A stretch of DNA of 64,000 nucleotides. Source: BOG-938 sp035524315. Lineage in GTDB: Bacteria; Pseudomonadota; Alphaproteobacteria; Caulobacterales; Caulobacteraceae. The first letter of the stretch is position 1, and each line of letters starts with the position of its first letter. The DNA is taken from positions 20,635 through 84,634 of the forward strand of contig DATKPD010000074.1 in assembly GCA_035524315.1 (NCBI GenBank), written 5' to 3'. The position numbers and the translations under genes are program-made. Positions 1-9,269 of this stretch are shown here, piece by piece. Under the pieces are notes generated by a model. It searched no databases and was not told where the DNA came from. It saw only the letters and a list, made by a program, of their open reading frames with translations.

Positions 1-32
1 GACGCCCCCGGATGAGCGGCTGACGGCTGCGC

Positions 33-1745
33 TTACATCGCGCCGCCGGCGCCGCGAACCATCAGGGCCGCGCCAGTCCACATCAGCGTGGGGTGGCGGG
101 TGTACTTCGCCACATAGGGGGCGCAGGCCGCTTGGCGGGGCTGGGGCTTGAGCACCGGGCCATCGTTCGTCAGCTCCATCGACTGCTTGTTGGCCGGGTC
201 GTACTTGTTCCACGCCGGCAGGCCCGGACCGTTGGGATCGCCGGTCTTGGCGAAGTTGGTCCAGTACTGCTGCATGATATCGGCCTGCTTGCGCTCGGCC
301 GGGTCGGTGATCTCGTCGTAGCCAAACACGTAACGCAGTTCCGACCCGTGCGAGGCCGGATGCCCTGGCGTGGTGATGGTGAATTCCCACTGATAGGTCG
401 GCGCGATGGCGCTGTGCACGTCCGAGGTCATGCCCACCGAGCAGCGGTGGTTCAGGTCCACGCCCAGCTGCAGGTCCGGCTTGCCATAGGGCGGATAGGA
501 CGAGATCTGGTTCGGCCCAGGCGTGAGGCCGTAGATCTGCTCAGCCTGCTTCAGCAGGTCCGGATCGTGGGGATAGAAATATTCCAGCAGGGTCTTTTCC
601 CACGCCAGGGTCTGTTCCGGCGTGGCGTCCTTGGGCAGGTTGCCGACGCCGGCCGGAGCGGAACTGGAATCCACGCCCGTGCTGCCCACCATCAGCGGGA
701 TGGCCAGCTCCTTGTGCTCCTGCCACACCTTGGTGGTCGGATAGGGGATCACATAGCCGTCTGCGCCTTCGTCATAGGCCTGGCCGCCATGGTTCTTGAG
801 CAGCTCGGTGCGTACCGCCACCCCAAGGGCGTTGTCGAACGTCGAGGCCGGCAGGCTGCGCATGAAATTGATCTGGTCGGTGGCCGGGGCGTGGACCAAC
901 TGCGCCGTCACCTTGCCGATCTCTTCCATTTCGGCCTCGGTCAGGAATGGCCGCACCGACTGGAAGGGCGAGCCGCTGTGGATAATCGCGCGGTGGATCA
1001 GGCCCTTTGTCAGCGGCGTGGACATCAACATCGACACCATGTGGGCGCCGCCCGACTGGCCCATGATGGTCACATTGTTCGGGTCCCCGCCAAACTTGGC
1101 GATGTTGTCGTGGATCCAGTGCAGCACGGCGATCTCGTCGTACTGGCCGTAGTTGCCCGAGGCATGATGCGGCGACTCAGCCGTCAGTTCGGGATGGGCC
1201 ATCATGCCCAGCAAAAGGCCGCGGTAGTTGGCGCTGACCAGGATCACGCCGTGGCGCGCCAGGCTTTCGGCCCCAGCCTTCAGCGCGCCCGACCCGCCGG
1301 CCAGTTCGCCGCCGTTGATCCACAGCATCACCGCCTTGGGCTTGCCGGCCGGGGGCCAATCCGGCGCCCAGACGTTGAGGTAGAGGCAGTCCTCGATGTT
1401 GCCTTTGGCCGGGCTGCCATCGCGTGGAACCTCGCCGCAGCCGGGACGGAAGGCGCTGGCCTGCAGCACGCCGGTCCAGGGCGCGACCGGCTGGGTTTCC
1501 CGCCAGCGCAGCGCGCCGACCGGGGGCGCGCCGTAGGGAATGCCCTTGAACACCGCGCCGCCCGGTCCGGGCAGGAACTGGCCCTGAATCTGGCCGCCGG
1601 TTACGGCGACCACCGGGCCTGTCGGCGCCTGCGCCCGCGAGCCGTGAGCCGCGACCAAGCACAGCGAGGCGGCGAGCATGCCGCAACCGAGCAGCCATGC
1701 GGCCGGCCCGGCCAGAGCGGATTTTTTCAAGCGGCGTGAGAACAT
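33..1745 (-). CDS. Secreted type-B carboxylesterase
   Basis: Carboxylesterase/lipase type B (para-nitrobenzyl esterase family, alpha/beta hydrolase fold), 570 aa, normal for the family. It would hydrolyse carboxylic esters. A long hydrophobic N-terminal segment ending near AHGSRAQA looks like a signal peptide, so the product is probably periplasmic or secreted. Family landmarks seen are GGQIQGQ near the mature N-terminus, the conserved EDCLYLNVWAP block, the oxyanion-hole stretch WINGGEL, and the nucleophile elbow GQSGG in place of the commoner GESAG. A histidine in PASHGSEL fits the catalytic histidine. The start is supported by GGGAGGT just upstream. It stands alone, divergent from the next gene. 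The substrate cannot be told from sequence. Confidence 0.88.
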   Translation of the reverse strand: MFSRRLKKSALAGPAAWLLGCGMLAASLCLVAAHGSRAQAPTGPVVAVTGGQIQGQFLPGPGGAVFKGIPYGAPPVGALRWRETQPVAPWTGVLQASAFRPGCGEVPRDGSPAKGNIEDCLYLNVWAPDWPPAGKPKAVMLWINGGELAGGSGALKAGAESLARHGVILVSANYRGLLLGMMAHPELTAESPHHASGNYGQYDEIAVLHWIHDNIAKFGGDPNNVTIMGQSGGAHMVSMLMSTPLTKGLIHRAIIHSGSPFQSVRPFLTEAEMEEIGKVTAQLVHAPATDQINFMRSLPASTFDNALGVAVRTELLKNHGGQAYDEGADGYVIPYPTTKVWQEHKELAIPLMVGSTGVDSSSAPAGVGNLPKDATPEQTLAWEKTLLEYFYPHDPDLLKQAEQIYGLTPGPNQISSYPPYGKPDLQLGVDLNHRCSVGMTSDVHSAIAPTYQWEFTITTPGHPASHGSELRYVFGYDEITDPAERKQADIMQQYWTNFAKTGDPNGPGLPAWNKYDPANKQSMELTNDGPVLKPQPRQAACAPYVAKYTRHPTLMWTGAALMVRGAGGAM

Positions 1746-2087
1746 ATTACCTCCCTGCAGTCACACGTTGGGGCCGTGATTTTCCAGATCGCCGCTCGAA
1801 TGGACGCGTCGCAAGGCGGAGTCTGGATCGCCCGACCAAGGTCGAATGACTGTCCATTCCAATCCTCCCTCAGCCGGCGCGCGGCGTGGCGCCTCGTTCT
1901 CAAAATAGCGCACAAAATTGTTGACCTTAACGCTACGGCATCCGAATGCCGGGAGCAATGGTTTGCTCGGCGGCCGAAGCATTTGGCGCGATGACGGGGG
2001 CGCGCCGGCGCCTTAGGCTGGCTGGAACCGAGCTGAAACACGCGGGCGCGCCCGCCGTTCAGGTTGACGCCGGAAGGGAGTTTAACC
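1746..2087. other. Divergent intergenic region
   Basis: About 340 bases between the minus-strand esterase and the plus-strand gene at 2088. A locally AT-richer stretch around 1900-1935 contains ACAAAATTGT next to TTGACC. This could hold promoter or operator sequence for one or both genes, but no convincing -10/-35 pair stands out. The short open frames here have no recognisable protein features. Confidence 0.4.
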
Positions 2088-3059
2088 GTGCCACGCACGC
2101 CCATCAGGATTGGACCTCCACCGGGTCAGGGGTTCGCGCTGAGCCTGGCGCTGGCCATCGTCGCGGCCTGTCCGTGGCGAGCGGCGGCGGAGACACCGAC
2201 CGCTCCGCCCTCCGCCGCGGCGCCCGCGAGCGACCAGAACAGCGTGATCGTGCACGCCTCCAAGAAGGCCTACGATCGCCAGATTCAGGATTTCGTCGAT
2301 CAGGCCGCCGCCAAGACCCGCATCGGCCAGTTGTCCCGCTGGAACGACAGGATTTGCCCGGTCACCGTCGGCCTGACCCCCGACCTCGACGCCTATGTCT
2401 CTGACCGCATCCTCGCCCTGGCCAAGACCGTCGGCGCGCCCGCCGGAGAGCTTAAGTCCTGCCGCCCGAACATGGTGGTGGTGTTCTCGCCCGATCCCCA
2501 GGGCCTGCTCGACAAGGTGCTCAAGACCAAGCCCCACCTCCTGGGCTGGCATTACACGGACGCGGAAGCCAAGCATCTGGCGGTGGTGGATCATCCTGTC
2601 CAGGCCTGGTACGCCACGGCCACGCAGGACTATCACGGGCGGGTCACATCCGACGATCCGTCGTTCGACTGGACGCCGGTCACCGACGCCCAGGACATTC
2701 TCGACAACGCCACCGCCGCCGAAGGCAGCCGCCTGCGCTCGGGCCTACAAAGCCAGTTCGCCAGCGTGCTGGTGGTGGCCGACACCTCAAAGATCGTCGG
2801 GCGAAACCTGGGCGCGGTGGGCGACTACATCGCGGTGCTGGCCCTGACCCGGGCCAAGGACCAGGGCGGCTGCCGCGACCTGCCCTCCATCACCGAGCTG
2901 TTCTCGCCCGACTGCGCGGACTCCAGCATCGTGCTGCAGGCCACGGCCGGCGATCTGGCCTATCTGCGCGGGCTCTACTCGGTCAATCCCACCCTCTACG
3001 GCGACCTGCAGCAGGGCTCCATAGCCTCGGAAATGAAGGCCTCGCTCAAGGCTCGCTAG
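2088..3059 (+). CDS. Secreted protein of unknown function
   Basis: Protein of 323 aa that I do not recognise as a named family. The N-terminus has a positively charged segment followed by a hydrophobic stretch (ALSLALAIVAACPWRAAAE), consistent with a signal peptide, then an Ala/Pro/Thr-rich linker. The mature part has several cysteines (for example RICPVTVG, KSCRPNMV, GGCRDLPS, SPDCADSS) that could form disulfides in the periplasm. The GTG at 2088 is preferred over the in-frame TTG at 2064 because AAGGGAG lies seven bases upstream of the GTG. It has no operon partner: the next gene starts more than 120 bases downstream. Confidence 0.75.
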   Translation: MPRTPIRIGPPPGQGFALSLALAIVAACPWRAAAETPTAPPSAAAPASDQNSVIVHASKKAYDRQIQDFVDQAAAKTRIGQLSRWNDRICPVTVGLTPDLDAYVSDRILALAKTVGAPAGELKSCRPNMVVVFSPDPQGLLDKVLKTKPHLLGWHYTDAEAKHLAVVDHPVQAWYATATQDYHGRVTSDDPSFDWTPVTDAQDILDNATAAEGSRLRSGLQSQFASVLVVADTSKIVGRNLGAVGDYIAVLALTRAKDQGGCRDLPSITELFSPDCADSSIVLQATAGDLAYLRGLYSVNPTLYGDLQQGSIASEMKASLKAR

Positions 3060-3182
3060 CGCGCCTTTCCCTGCGAACAATCTTAGCGGTCATCTGGCCA
3101 TCGCACGCCATTCAGGCCAGGATGCCGCGCTCGCGCCGACGCCTGTCGGTCGCCACGAACAAAGCTCAAGCGGGAGACGCAC

Positions 3183-3776
3183 ATGAATTCGAGATGGATC
3201 GCTTTTCTGGCCGGAACCGGCGCCGCCCTGGCCGCGGGCACGGTTGCTCTGGCGGCGGGAAGCGGCTTTCCCGGCGACAACGGCAAGCCCGGCCTGGACG
3301 GCATCATGCCGCCGCCCGCCCCCCCGCGCCCGCCAGGCTCCGCCCCGCCCGCGCCCCGGCCGGTGGCGCCCGCGCCGCCCATCGCCGTGGCTTTGCGCGC
3401 CGCCCAGGCGATCGCCGCCGGGTGCAAGCAGTTCCCGCTCGGCGTGGTGGTGGTGAACTCGGCGGCGCAGCCCATCCTGGTCTACATCCCCGACGGCAGC
3501 CGGGCCGATCACACCTACATGGCCCTGCGCAAGGCCTATTCGGCGGTCACCTTCGGGGTCAACACCTCGGCCATGGTCAAGAAGGCCCAGACCGACCCGG
3601 CCGTGCAGGCCCAGATCCACGCCGATCCCAACCTCATCGCTTATTCGGGCGGGATCCTGCTCAAGTCGGGCGACAAGATCGTCGGCGCCATCGGCGTCAG
3701 CGGCTCGGAGCCCGGCGCCCACGACGAGGAATGCGGCATGATCGGCGTGGCCGCGATCAAGGACGACTTGAAGTAG
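3183..3776 (+). CDS. Exported HbpS/GlcG-like (DUF336) protein
   Basis: Protein of 197 aa. An N-terminal signal peptide (WIAFLAGTGAALAAGTVALAAG) is followed by a Pro-rich spacer of about 45 residues and then a C-terminal domain resembling the HbpS/GlcG (DUF336) family. Family-like blocks seen are GVVVVNSAAQPILVYIPDG, an ALRKAYSA helix, SGGILLKSGDKIVGAIGVSG and the terminal ECGMIGVAAI. Members bind haem or corrinoid-like cofactors, or act as small sensory or accessory proteins; the role here is unknown. The ATG follows GCGGGAGACGCAC. A second, leaderless relative lies at 33919-34326. A strong hairpin follows the stop codon. Confidence 0.75.
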   Translation: MNSRWIAFLAGTGAALAAGTVALAAGSGFPGDNGKPGLDGIMPPPAPPRPPGSAPPAPRPVAPAPPIAVALRAAQAIAAGCKQFPLGVVVVNSAAQPILVYIPDGSRADHTYMALRKAYSAVTFGVNTSAMVKKAQTDPAVQAQIHADPNLIAYSGGILLKSGDKIVGAIGVSGSEPGAHDEECGMIGVAAIKDDLK

Positions 3777-3782
3777 CGACTT

Positions 3783-3815
3783 GGCTCCTCGCGGCGCTTG
3801 GCGTCGCGGGGAGCC
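3783..3815. terminator. Strong 15-bp hairpin after DUF336 gene
   Basis: Two arms of 15 bases (3783-3797 and 3801-3815) pair along their whole length, with two G-T pairs and a TTG loop. It lies seven bases after the stop codon at 3776. No T-tract follows, so it is either an intrinsic terminator of the GC-rich type or an mRNA 3'-end stabiliser. Confidence 0.6.
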
Positions 3816-3876
3816 ATGGCCTAAGACAAGCGACGGATAATCATCGGGCCGGCCAGGCCCCAGCAGAGGGCGGCCG

Positions 3877-4410
3877 ATGGCGTTGTTGGTCTTGAGCGTG
3901 ATCGGCAGCGACCGGCCGGGACTGACCCAGGCCCTGGCCGCTGCGGTCCTGTCCGCCGGCGGCAACTGGCTGGAAAGCCGCCTCAGCCAGCTCGGCGGCC
4001 TTTACGTCGGCTCGGTTCTGGTCGAGCTGGAAGGCGGGGGCGTCGAGCGTCTGCGCTCGGCGGTGCGGTCGGTCGACGCCCAGGGCCTGGAGGTGCGCAT
4101 CGCGCCGGCGGTCGAGGCCGCCCCCGCCGTGGCCCAAGGCGCGGCCGCGGGCGACGCCCTCGGCTTCACCCTGGTCGGCCAGGACCGGCCGGGGATCGTC
4201 AACCAGGTAACCGGCGTGCTCAGCCGCCTCGGCGCCAATATCGAGACCTTCGAGACCTGGGTCGACGCCGAGCCGCACTCAGGCGCGCCGCTGTTCCATA
4301 TGGATGCGCGGCTGCGCCTGCCGCCCGGCCTGAGCGCCGGCGGGGTCCAGGCCGCGCTGGAGGACATCTCGGCCGAGGTCATGGTCGACATCTCGCTGAC
4401 CCCTGCCTGA
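3877..4410 (+). CDS. Double ACT-domain protein, GcvR-like
   Basis: Protein of 177 aa made of two ACT domains: residues about 1-75 start with LLVLSVIGSDRPGLTQALAAAV, and about 90-175 contain FTLVGQDRPGIVNQVTGVLSRLGANIETFET. The GxDRPG turn in each half is typical of ACT domains that bind small ligands such as amino acids. The arrangement matches the glycine cleavage system regulator GcvR family, which works by protein-protein contact rather than DNA binding. No gcv genes are nearby, so the partner is unknown. The next gene begins 24 bases after the stop and may be co-transcribed. Confidence 0.78.
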   Translation: MALLVLSVIGSDRPGLTQALAAAVLSAGGNWLESRLSQLGGLYVGSVLVELEGGGVERLRSAVRSVDAQGLEVRIAPAVEAAPAVAQGAAAGDALGFTLVGQDRPGIVNQVTGVLSRLGANIETFETWVDAEPHSGAPLFHMDARLRLPPGLSAGGVQAALEDISAEVMVDISLTPA

Positions 4411-4434
4411 GGCGCCCATGACGCCGCCCCTGCC

Positions 4435-5847
4435 ATGAGCGGCGTCCTGGCGAACTGCGACCGGGCTGCGGCCATGGCGCGCCCGCACGGCCCATCGTCC
4501 CATCCTCGCCTGGTGCTGGCCGCCACCATCCTGGCGTCGAGCCTCGCCTTCATCGATGGGTCGGTCGTCAATGTCGGCCTGCCGGCGATCGGCCACAGCC
4601 TTCGCGCGGACGCCGGCGACCTGCCGTGGGTGATCGACGCCTACCTGCTGCCGCTCAGCGCCCTGCTGCTGTTCGGCGGCGCGGCCGGGGACCGCTATGG
4701 ACGGCGTCGGCTCCTGATCTTGGGGACCGTACTCTTCGCCCTGGCCTCGACGGCCTGCGCCCTTGCGCCCAGCCTAGCGCTCTTGCTCGCGGGCCGCGTC
4801 GCGCAGGGAATCGGCGCGGCGCTGTTGATGCCCAACAGTCTGGCGATCCTTGGCGAGGCCTTCACCGGCGAGGCGCGCGGCCGGGCAATCGGCGCCTGGG
4901 CGGCGGTAGGGGCCATGGCCGGCGCGATCGGGCCCGTGCTCGGCGGCTGGCTGATCGACGCGGTCGGTTGGCGGGCGATCTTCTTCGTCAACCTGCCCGT
5001 GGCGGCTGGCGCGATCTTCTTCGCCTGGCGCTTCGTCGCGCCGACGCGCGATCCCGACCCCGCCCCGCTCGACGGCTTAGGCGCGCTGCTGGCCACCCTC
5101 GGCCTGGGCGCCCTGACCTGGGGCCTGACCGTCGGCGCCGGACCCGCCGGCTGGACGCCCTTGGCCGTCGGCCTACTGGGCGTCGGCGCGGCCGCGAGCG
5201 CGGCGTTCCTGGCGGTCGAACACCGCTTGGGCGAACGGGCCATGATACCCCTGGCGCTGTTCGCCTCACGCGATTTCGTCGGCCTGACCTTGCTGACCTT
5301 TCTCGTCTATGGCGCGCTCGGCGCCCTGCTGGTGCTGGTTCCCTATGAACTGATCCGCGCCGTCGGCTATTCGGCCACGGCGGCGGGCGCCGCCCTGCTG
5401 CCCTTTCCGTTGGTGATGGCCGTCGTCTCGCCCGTCACGGGCGCGCTGGCCGGCCGGGCTGGGTCGCGCCTGCCCCTTGGCGTGGGATCGCTGCTGGTCG
5501 CGGGCGGCTTTCTTCTGGACACCCGCATCGGACCGCCAGGAGGCTTCTGGACCACCCTGCTGCCCGCCATCCTGGTGATCTCGCTCGGCATGGCCGGCGT
5601 GGCGGCGCCCTTGACCACGGCCGTGCTGGGTTCGGTCGACGCGCGCCACACAGGATCGGCCTCGGGCCTGAACAGCGCGGTCGCGCGCACCGGGGGCCTG
5701 GTGGCGACGGCCTTGCTCGGCGGGGTGCTTTCGGCGTCCGGCGCCGCCTTGACCCAACGCTTTCGCTTGGCCCTCGTGGTCGGCGCGCTCGCGGTGGCTG
5801 GCGGCGCCGCCAGCACCCTCCTGCTCAGGCGCCAGCGCGCGACTTGA
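4435..5847 (+). CDS. DHA2-family multidrug MFS transporter
   Basis: Major facilitator of the EmrB/QacA (DHA2) drug:H+ antiporter type, 470 aa, with about 14 hydrophobic segments. Seen are the first-helix ASSLAFIDGSVVNVGLPAI block, the loop 2-3 motif GDRYGRRR, RVAQGIGAALLMPNSLAIL and the GPVLGGWLID motif C. It is an inner-membrane exporter whose substrate cannot be told. The drawn ATG at 4435 gives a 13-residue extension before a second in-frame ATG at 4474 (MARPHGPS), which is also possible. It is followed by a second DHA2 gene at 6040. No adaptor, outer-membrane factor or TetR-type regulator is adjacent. Confidence 0.88.
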   Translation: MSGVLANCDRAAAMARPHGPSSHPRLVLAATILASSLAFIDGSVVNVGLPAIGHSLRADAGDLPWVIDAYLLPLSALLLFGGAAGDRYGRRRLLILGTVLFALASTACALAPSLALLLAGRVAQGIGAALLMPNSLAILGEAFTGEARGRAIGAWAAVGAMAGAIGPVLGGWLIDAVGWRAIFFVNLPVAAGAIFFAWRFVAPTRDPDPAPLDGLGALLATLGLGALTWGLTVGAGPAGWTPLAVGLLGVGAAASAAFLAVEHRLGERAMIPLALFASRDFVGLTLLTFLVYGALGALLVLVPYELIRAVGYSATAAGAALLPFPLVMAVVSPVTGALAGRAGSRLPLGVGSLLVAGGFLLDTRIGPPGGFWTTLLPAILVISLGMAGVAAPLTTAVLGSVDARHTGSASGLNSAVARTGGLVATALLGGVLSASGAALTQRFRLALVVGALAVAGGAASTLLLRRQRAT

Positions 5848-6039
5848 AACAGCGAATGGCCGAGGCGGCCACCGCCATCGCCTTGAACCCGGCGCGCCCA
5901 GGGCCTATCTGGCTCAGCAGTCAGTTTCGAGGGCACAGATTTTGGCCACGCCCCATTACGCCACGTCCGAGGCGTTGGCCCACCTTCCCACCCGTCTGGG
6001 TGGGCGCCGAGAAGTCTCGCGCACCGAAGATACGCGGCC

Positions 6040-7596
6040 ATGAGCGCCCAGGCGGCCTCTGACCGGGCGCAGCCAGCGCCCCTGACCGGCGCGGCGCTTG
6101 GCGTCACCGCCTTCGCCCTGGCCCTTGGCACCTTCATGCAGGTGCTCGATTCCACCATCGCCAACGTGTCCTTGCCGACCATCGCCGGCAACCTCGGCGT
6201 GTCGACCGACGAGGGCACCTGGGTCATCACCGCCTTCGCCGTGGCCAATGGGGTCAGCGTGCCGCTGACCGGCTGGCTGATGGGCCGCTTCGGCGTGGTG
6301 CGCACTTTTGCCGCCTCGGTCCTGTTGTTCACCCTCGCCTCGTTCCTGTGCGGCGTGGCGTGGAGCATGCCCAGCCTGATCCTGTTCCGCCTTCTGCAGG
6401 GCGCGGTGTCGGGGCCGATGATCCCGGGCAGCCAGGCCCTGCTGATCTCGATCTTCCCACCGTCCAAGCGCGCCGTAGCGCTCGGCATCTGGTCGATGAC
6501 CGCCCTCATCGGCCCGATCAGCGGGCCGATCCTGGGCGGCTACATCTCCGATAACTACCACTGGGGCTGGATTTTCCTGATCAATGTGCCTGTGGGCCTG
6601 GGCTGCGCCCTGGTCACCTGGAACGTGATGCGCACGCGCGAGACGCCGACGCGCAACCTGCCGATCGACGTGGTCGGCCTGGGGCTCCTGGCCTTCTGGG
6701 TTGGCTGCCTGCAGATCGTGCTGGACCTGGGCAAGAACGCCGATTGGTTCAACTCGGGTATGATCGTGGTGCTGACGTTCTGCTCGGGCGCGGGCTTCGT
6801 CGCCTGGCTGATATGGGAGCTGACCGAGGCGCATCCGGCGGTGAACCTGTCGCTGTTCGCCAACCGCAACTTCGCGCTGGGCACCCTGTGCCTGTGCCTG
6901 GGCTATGCGCTGTTCTTCGGCAACAACCTGCTGCTGCCCCTATGGCTGCAACAGCAGCTCGGCTACACCGCCACCTGGGCGGGCCTGGTTTCGGCGCCCA
7001 GCGGGGTGGTTGCGGTTCTGATGACCCCGTTCCTGACCCGCTTCGCCAGCAAAGTGGATGCGCGCTGGATGGCGACCCTAGCCTTCGGGGCCTTCGCCGT
7101 GTCCTATTTCATGCGCGCGGCCTTCACCACCTACGCGGACTTTCCCCACTTGGTGGCGCCGATCCTGGCTCAAGGGGTGGCGATGAGCGTGTTCTTTCTC
7201 GCCCTGCTCAACATCTCGCTCGATGGCATACCGCCTGAGAAAATCCCCGCCGCCAGCGGCATCTCCAACTTCGCCCGCATCACCGCCGGCAGCTTCGCGG
7301 CCTCGCTGGTGACCACGGTGTGGGACCGGCGCGAAGCCCTTCACCAAACCCATCTGGTCGACGTCATGGGCGCCTCATCCGCCGCCCTGACCGGCGCCCG
7401 CGCCCAACTAGCCGGGGTAGGGTTGAGCGATCCGCAGAGCGTCAGCGCGGTCGCGCGCCAGGTGATCGGCCAGGCCTACATGCTGTCAGCCAACGACATC
7501 TGCTTCTTCTGCGGCTGCGCCTCGGTGGCCATGATCGGCCTGATCTGGCTGGCGCGAAAGCCCGGCGCCCTCGCCGGACCGGTGGCGGCGGACTAA
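6040..7596 (+). CDS. DHA2-family transporter, EmrB-like
   Basis: Major facilitator of the EmrB type, 518 aa, 14 predicted membrane segments. The helix 1 block TFMQVLDSTIANVSLPTIAGNLGVS, the WVITAFAVANG helix 2 block, RLLQGAVSGPMIPGSQALLI and GPILGGYISDNYHWGWIFLINVP are diagnostic of EmrB proteins, which normally work with an EmrA membrane-fusion partner. No EmrA is adjacent. It is a separate lineage from the transporter ending at 5847, which has short-loop QacA-like features, so the pair is not a simple recent duplication. The ATG is preceded by a weak GA-rich site. Confidence 0.9.
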   Translation: MSAQAASDRAQPAPLTGAALGVTAFALALGTFMQVLDSTIANVSLPTIAGNLGVSTDEGTWVITAFAVANGVSVPLTGWLMGRFGVVRTFAASVLLFTLASFLCGVAWSMPSLILFRLLQGAVSGPMIPGSQALLISIFPPSKRAVALGIWSMTALIGPISGPILGGYISDNYHWGWIFLINVPVGLGCALVTWNVMRTRETPTRNLPIDVVGLGLLAFWVGCLQIVLDLGKNADWFNSGMIVVLTFCSGAGFVAWLIWELTEAHPAVNLSLFANRNFALGTLCLCLGYALFFGNNLLLPLWLQQQLGYTATWAGLVSAPSGVVAVLMTPFLTRFASKVDARWMATLAFGAFAVSYFMRAAFTTYADFPHLVAPILAQGVAMSVFFLALLNISLDGIPPEKIPAASGISNFARITAGSFAASLVTTVWDRREALHQTHLVDVMGASSAALTGARAQLAGVGLSDPQSVSAVARQVIGQAYMLSANDICFFCGCASVAMIGLIWLARKPGALAGPVAAD

Positions 7597-7736
7597 GCGC
7601 GCGAAGCAGGCCAATCGCGGTTCGCCGGGCCGCGCCGGGCTCGCATGACCGCCCCACTCACGCCGTCATCAAACTTTGATTGGCGCTCGAAGACCAAGCC
7701 AGCCAACGCCTTCATCTGACGTCGCAAAGAGATCGC

Positions 7737-8570
7737 ATGCTTGTCCGTTTCGGCTACGAGATTACCGTCCATTGCTGGGAGCCCACCGCGATGGTCACCC
7801 TCCTCCAGATTCGCGAAGGGCGGGAGGCGGATATCCGGTGGGCGCAGGCCTTCACCACCGACCCCCTTATCGACGTCCGCACCGGGCGCGACCTGTTCGG
7901 CAACGCCTGCTGCCGCTTTGTGGCGCCGCCGTGCAATCTGACCCTTAGAAGCGACGCGATCATGGAGGTCAGCGACCATCCGGAAGTCCATGCGCTGGAA
8001 GCCGAACAGCACGCCGTGGACGATCTGCCCGACGCCTGCCTGGGCTACCTGTTAGGCAGCCGCTATTGCGAAACCGACCGCCTGAGCCAGCTCGCCTGGG
8101 ACCTGTTCGGCCACATCCCGCCGGGCTGGGCGCGCGTCCAGGCCATCAGCGACTTTGCCCACGCGCGCATCGCCTTCGATTACCAGGAGGCCCGGTCCAC
8201 GCGCACGGCTCACGACGCCTACCACGAGCGCAAGGGCGTGTGCCGTGACTTCGCCCACCTCGCCATCGCCCTGTGCCGCTGCATGAACATTCCGGCGCGC
8301 TATGTGAACGGCTATCTGGGGGACATCGAGGTGCCGCTGCGCCTGCCCATGGACTTCAGCGCCTGGCTGGAAGTCTATCTGGGCGGCGAATGGCGGCCGG
8401 TCGATCCGCGCAACAACATGCCTCGCATTGGGCGGATCCCGATCGCCCACGGGCGCGACGCGGCGGACGTCGCCATGATCACCTCGTTCGCGCCCCACGC
8501 CCTGAACCACTTCCACGTCTGGGCCGAGCAGGTGTGGGCGCCGGATTACGCCCTGGCCGTGCACGCCTAG
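7737..8570 (+). CDS. Transglutaminase-like protein, His site replaced
   Basis: Protein of 277 aa with an N-terminal beta-rich transglutaminase-associated domain (MLVRFGYEITVHC...) and a transglutaminase/cysteine-protease core. The cysteine nucleophile is C169 in KGVCRDFAHLAIALCR and the core aspartate is D223 in WRPVDPRNN. The position where the catalytic histidine is expected (HAW in most relatives) reads DFSAW, with Ser208. The start is set at the ATG at 7737, with AAAGAGA upstream, rather than the in-frame TTG at 7680. It is separate from the 27-34 kb locus that has two more transglutaminases. Likely cytoplasmic: no signal peptide is visible. Confidence 0.82.
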   Translation: MLVRFGYEITVHCWEPTAMVTLLQIREGREADIRWAQAFTTDPLIDVRTGRDLFGNACCRFVAPPCNLTLRSDAIMEVSDHPEVHALEAEQHAVDDLPDACLGYLLGSRYCETDRLSQLAWDLFGHIPPGWARVQAISDFAHARIAFDYQEARSTRTAHDAYHERKGVCRDFAHLAIALCRCMNIPARYVNGYLGDIEVPLRLPMDFSAWLEVYLGGEWRPVDPRNNMPRIGRIPIAHGRDAADVAMITSFAPHALNHFHVWAEQVWAPDYALAVHA

Positions 8571-8696
8571 GCGCTGGGCCGACGTAACGCTCCTGCGACA
8601 AGGACACCATACTTCCGACACCTCGCCCGGTCCAAACTGCTGCGATCAGTTGTGGAGCGGCCCGTGGCGCGATCGCCTGTCGTGGATTTCAAACGA

Positions 8697-9065
8697 ATGC
8701 GCGCCTTGACGTTCGGCGCGATGGCCGCCCTGCTCCTCGCCGGGCCGGCCCTGGCCGACGGACCGATCGCCACCGCGCCGGCCTCCGGTCCCACGGCCCC
8801 CGAGCCGACCACGCCCGTCGGCGCCCTGCCCCCGACCGCCGCCGCCGTCTCGCCCGACCCGCAGCCCATGGCCATGGGCCCGTGCGGCCCGGAAAAGATC
8901 AAGCCCGACGGCGCCCTCGACACCGCCCCTCATGGTGAAGTTGAGGCGAGCGTCGGCACGAACGGCTATCGCCGCATCGCCGGCGCGGTGTGCCAGCCGA
9001 TCGGCCAGGACGGCTACGTCGCCATCAGCATCAGCGACGCCCAGGGCGGCGGTCGGCGGCGCTAG
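8697..9065 (+). CDS. Small exported Pro/Ala-rich protein, unknown
   Basis: Protein of 122 aa with a clear signal peptide (MRALTFGAMAALLLAGPALADG), then a low-complexity Pro/Thr/Ala region to about residue 65, then a short conserved-looking tail with two cysteines (MGPCGPEK and AVCQPIGQ) and GYVAISISDAQ. I do not recognise the family. An in-frame GTG at 8652 would add 15 residues, but it lacks a ribosome-binding site and would bury the signal peptide, so the ATG at 8697 is preferred. The roughly 200 bases after the stop contain no convincing gene. Confidence 0.6.
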   Translation: MRALTFGAMAALLLAGPALADGPIATAPASGPTAPEPTTPVGALPPTAAAVSPDPQPMAMGPCGPEKIKPDGALDTAPHGEVEASVGTNGYRRIAGAVCQPIGQDGYVAISISDAQGGGRRR

Positions 9066-9269
9066 GCCCTCGGCCGGCAACCGCTGGGGGGCGGCTGAGG
9101 CTGAGGGACCTATTTGCAGAGCTGAGTTCGCGGTGATCGATTACAGCGGCGAGCCCATCGCCATCGAGGCCGGCGCGGGCTGCGGCCTGACCTCCGCCAC
9201 CGACACGCTGACCCTCAAGCTGACCCTGTCGCGCGACCTGAACGAGCGGGCCGCCGACCCAGGCTGCCC

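Noticed and set aside
93..1739. Long plus-strand open frame (548 codons) opposite the esterase
   Set aside because: Arg/His/Gly-rich shadow of the esterase in a GC-rich genome; no motifs, no ribosome-binding site, and the minus-strand gene is unmistakable.
9066..9269. Coding-like stretch (AEFAVIDYSGEPIAIE) between the small exported protein and the Rieske gene
   Set aside because: The open frame runs on into the antisense of the Rieske gene, and has no good start or ribosome-binding site.
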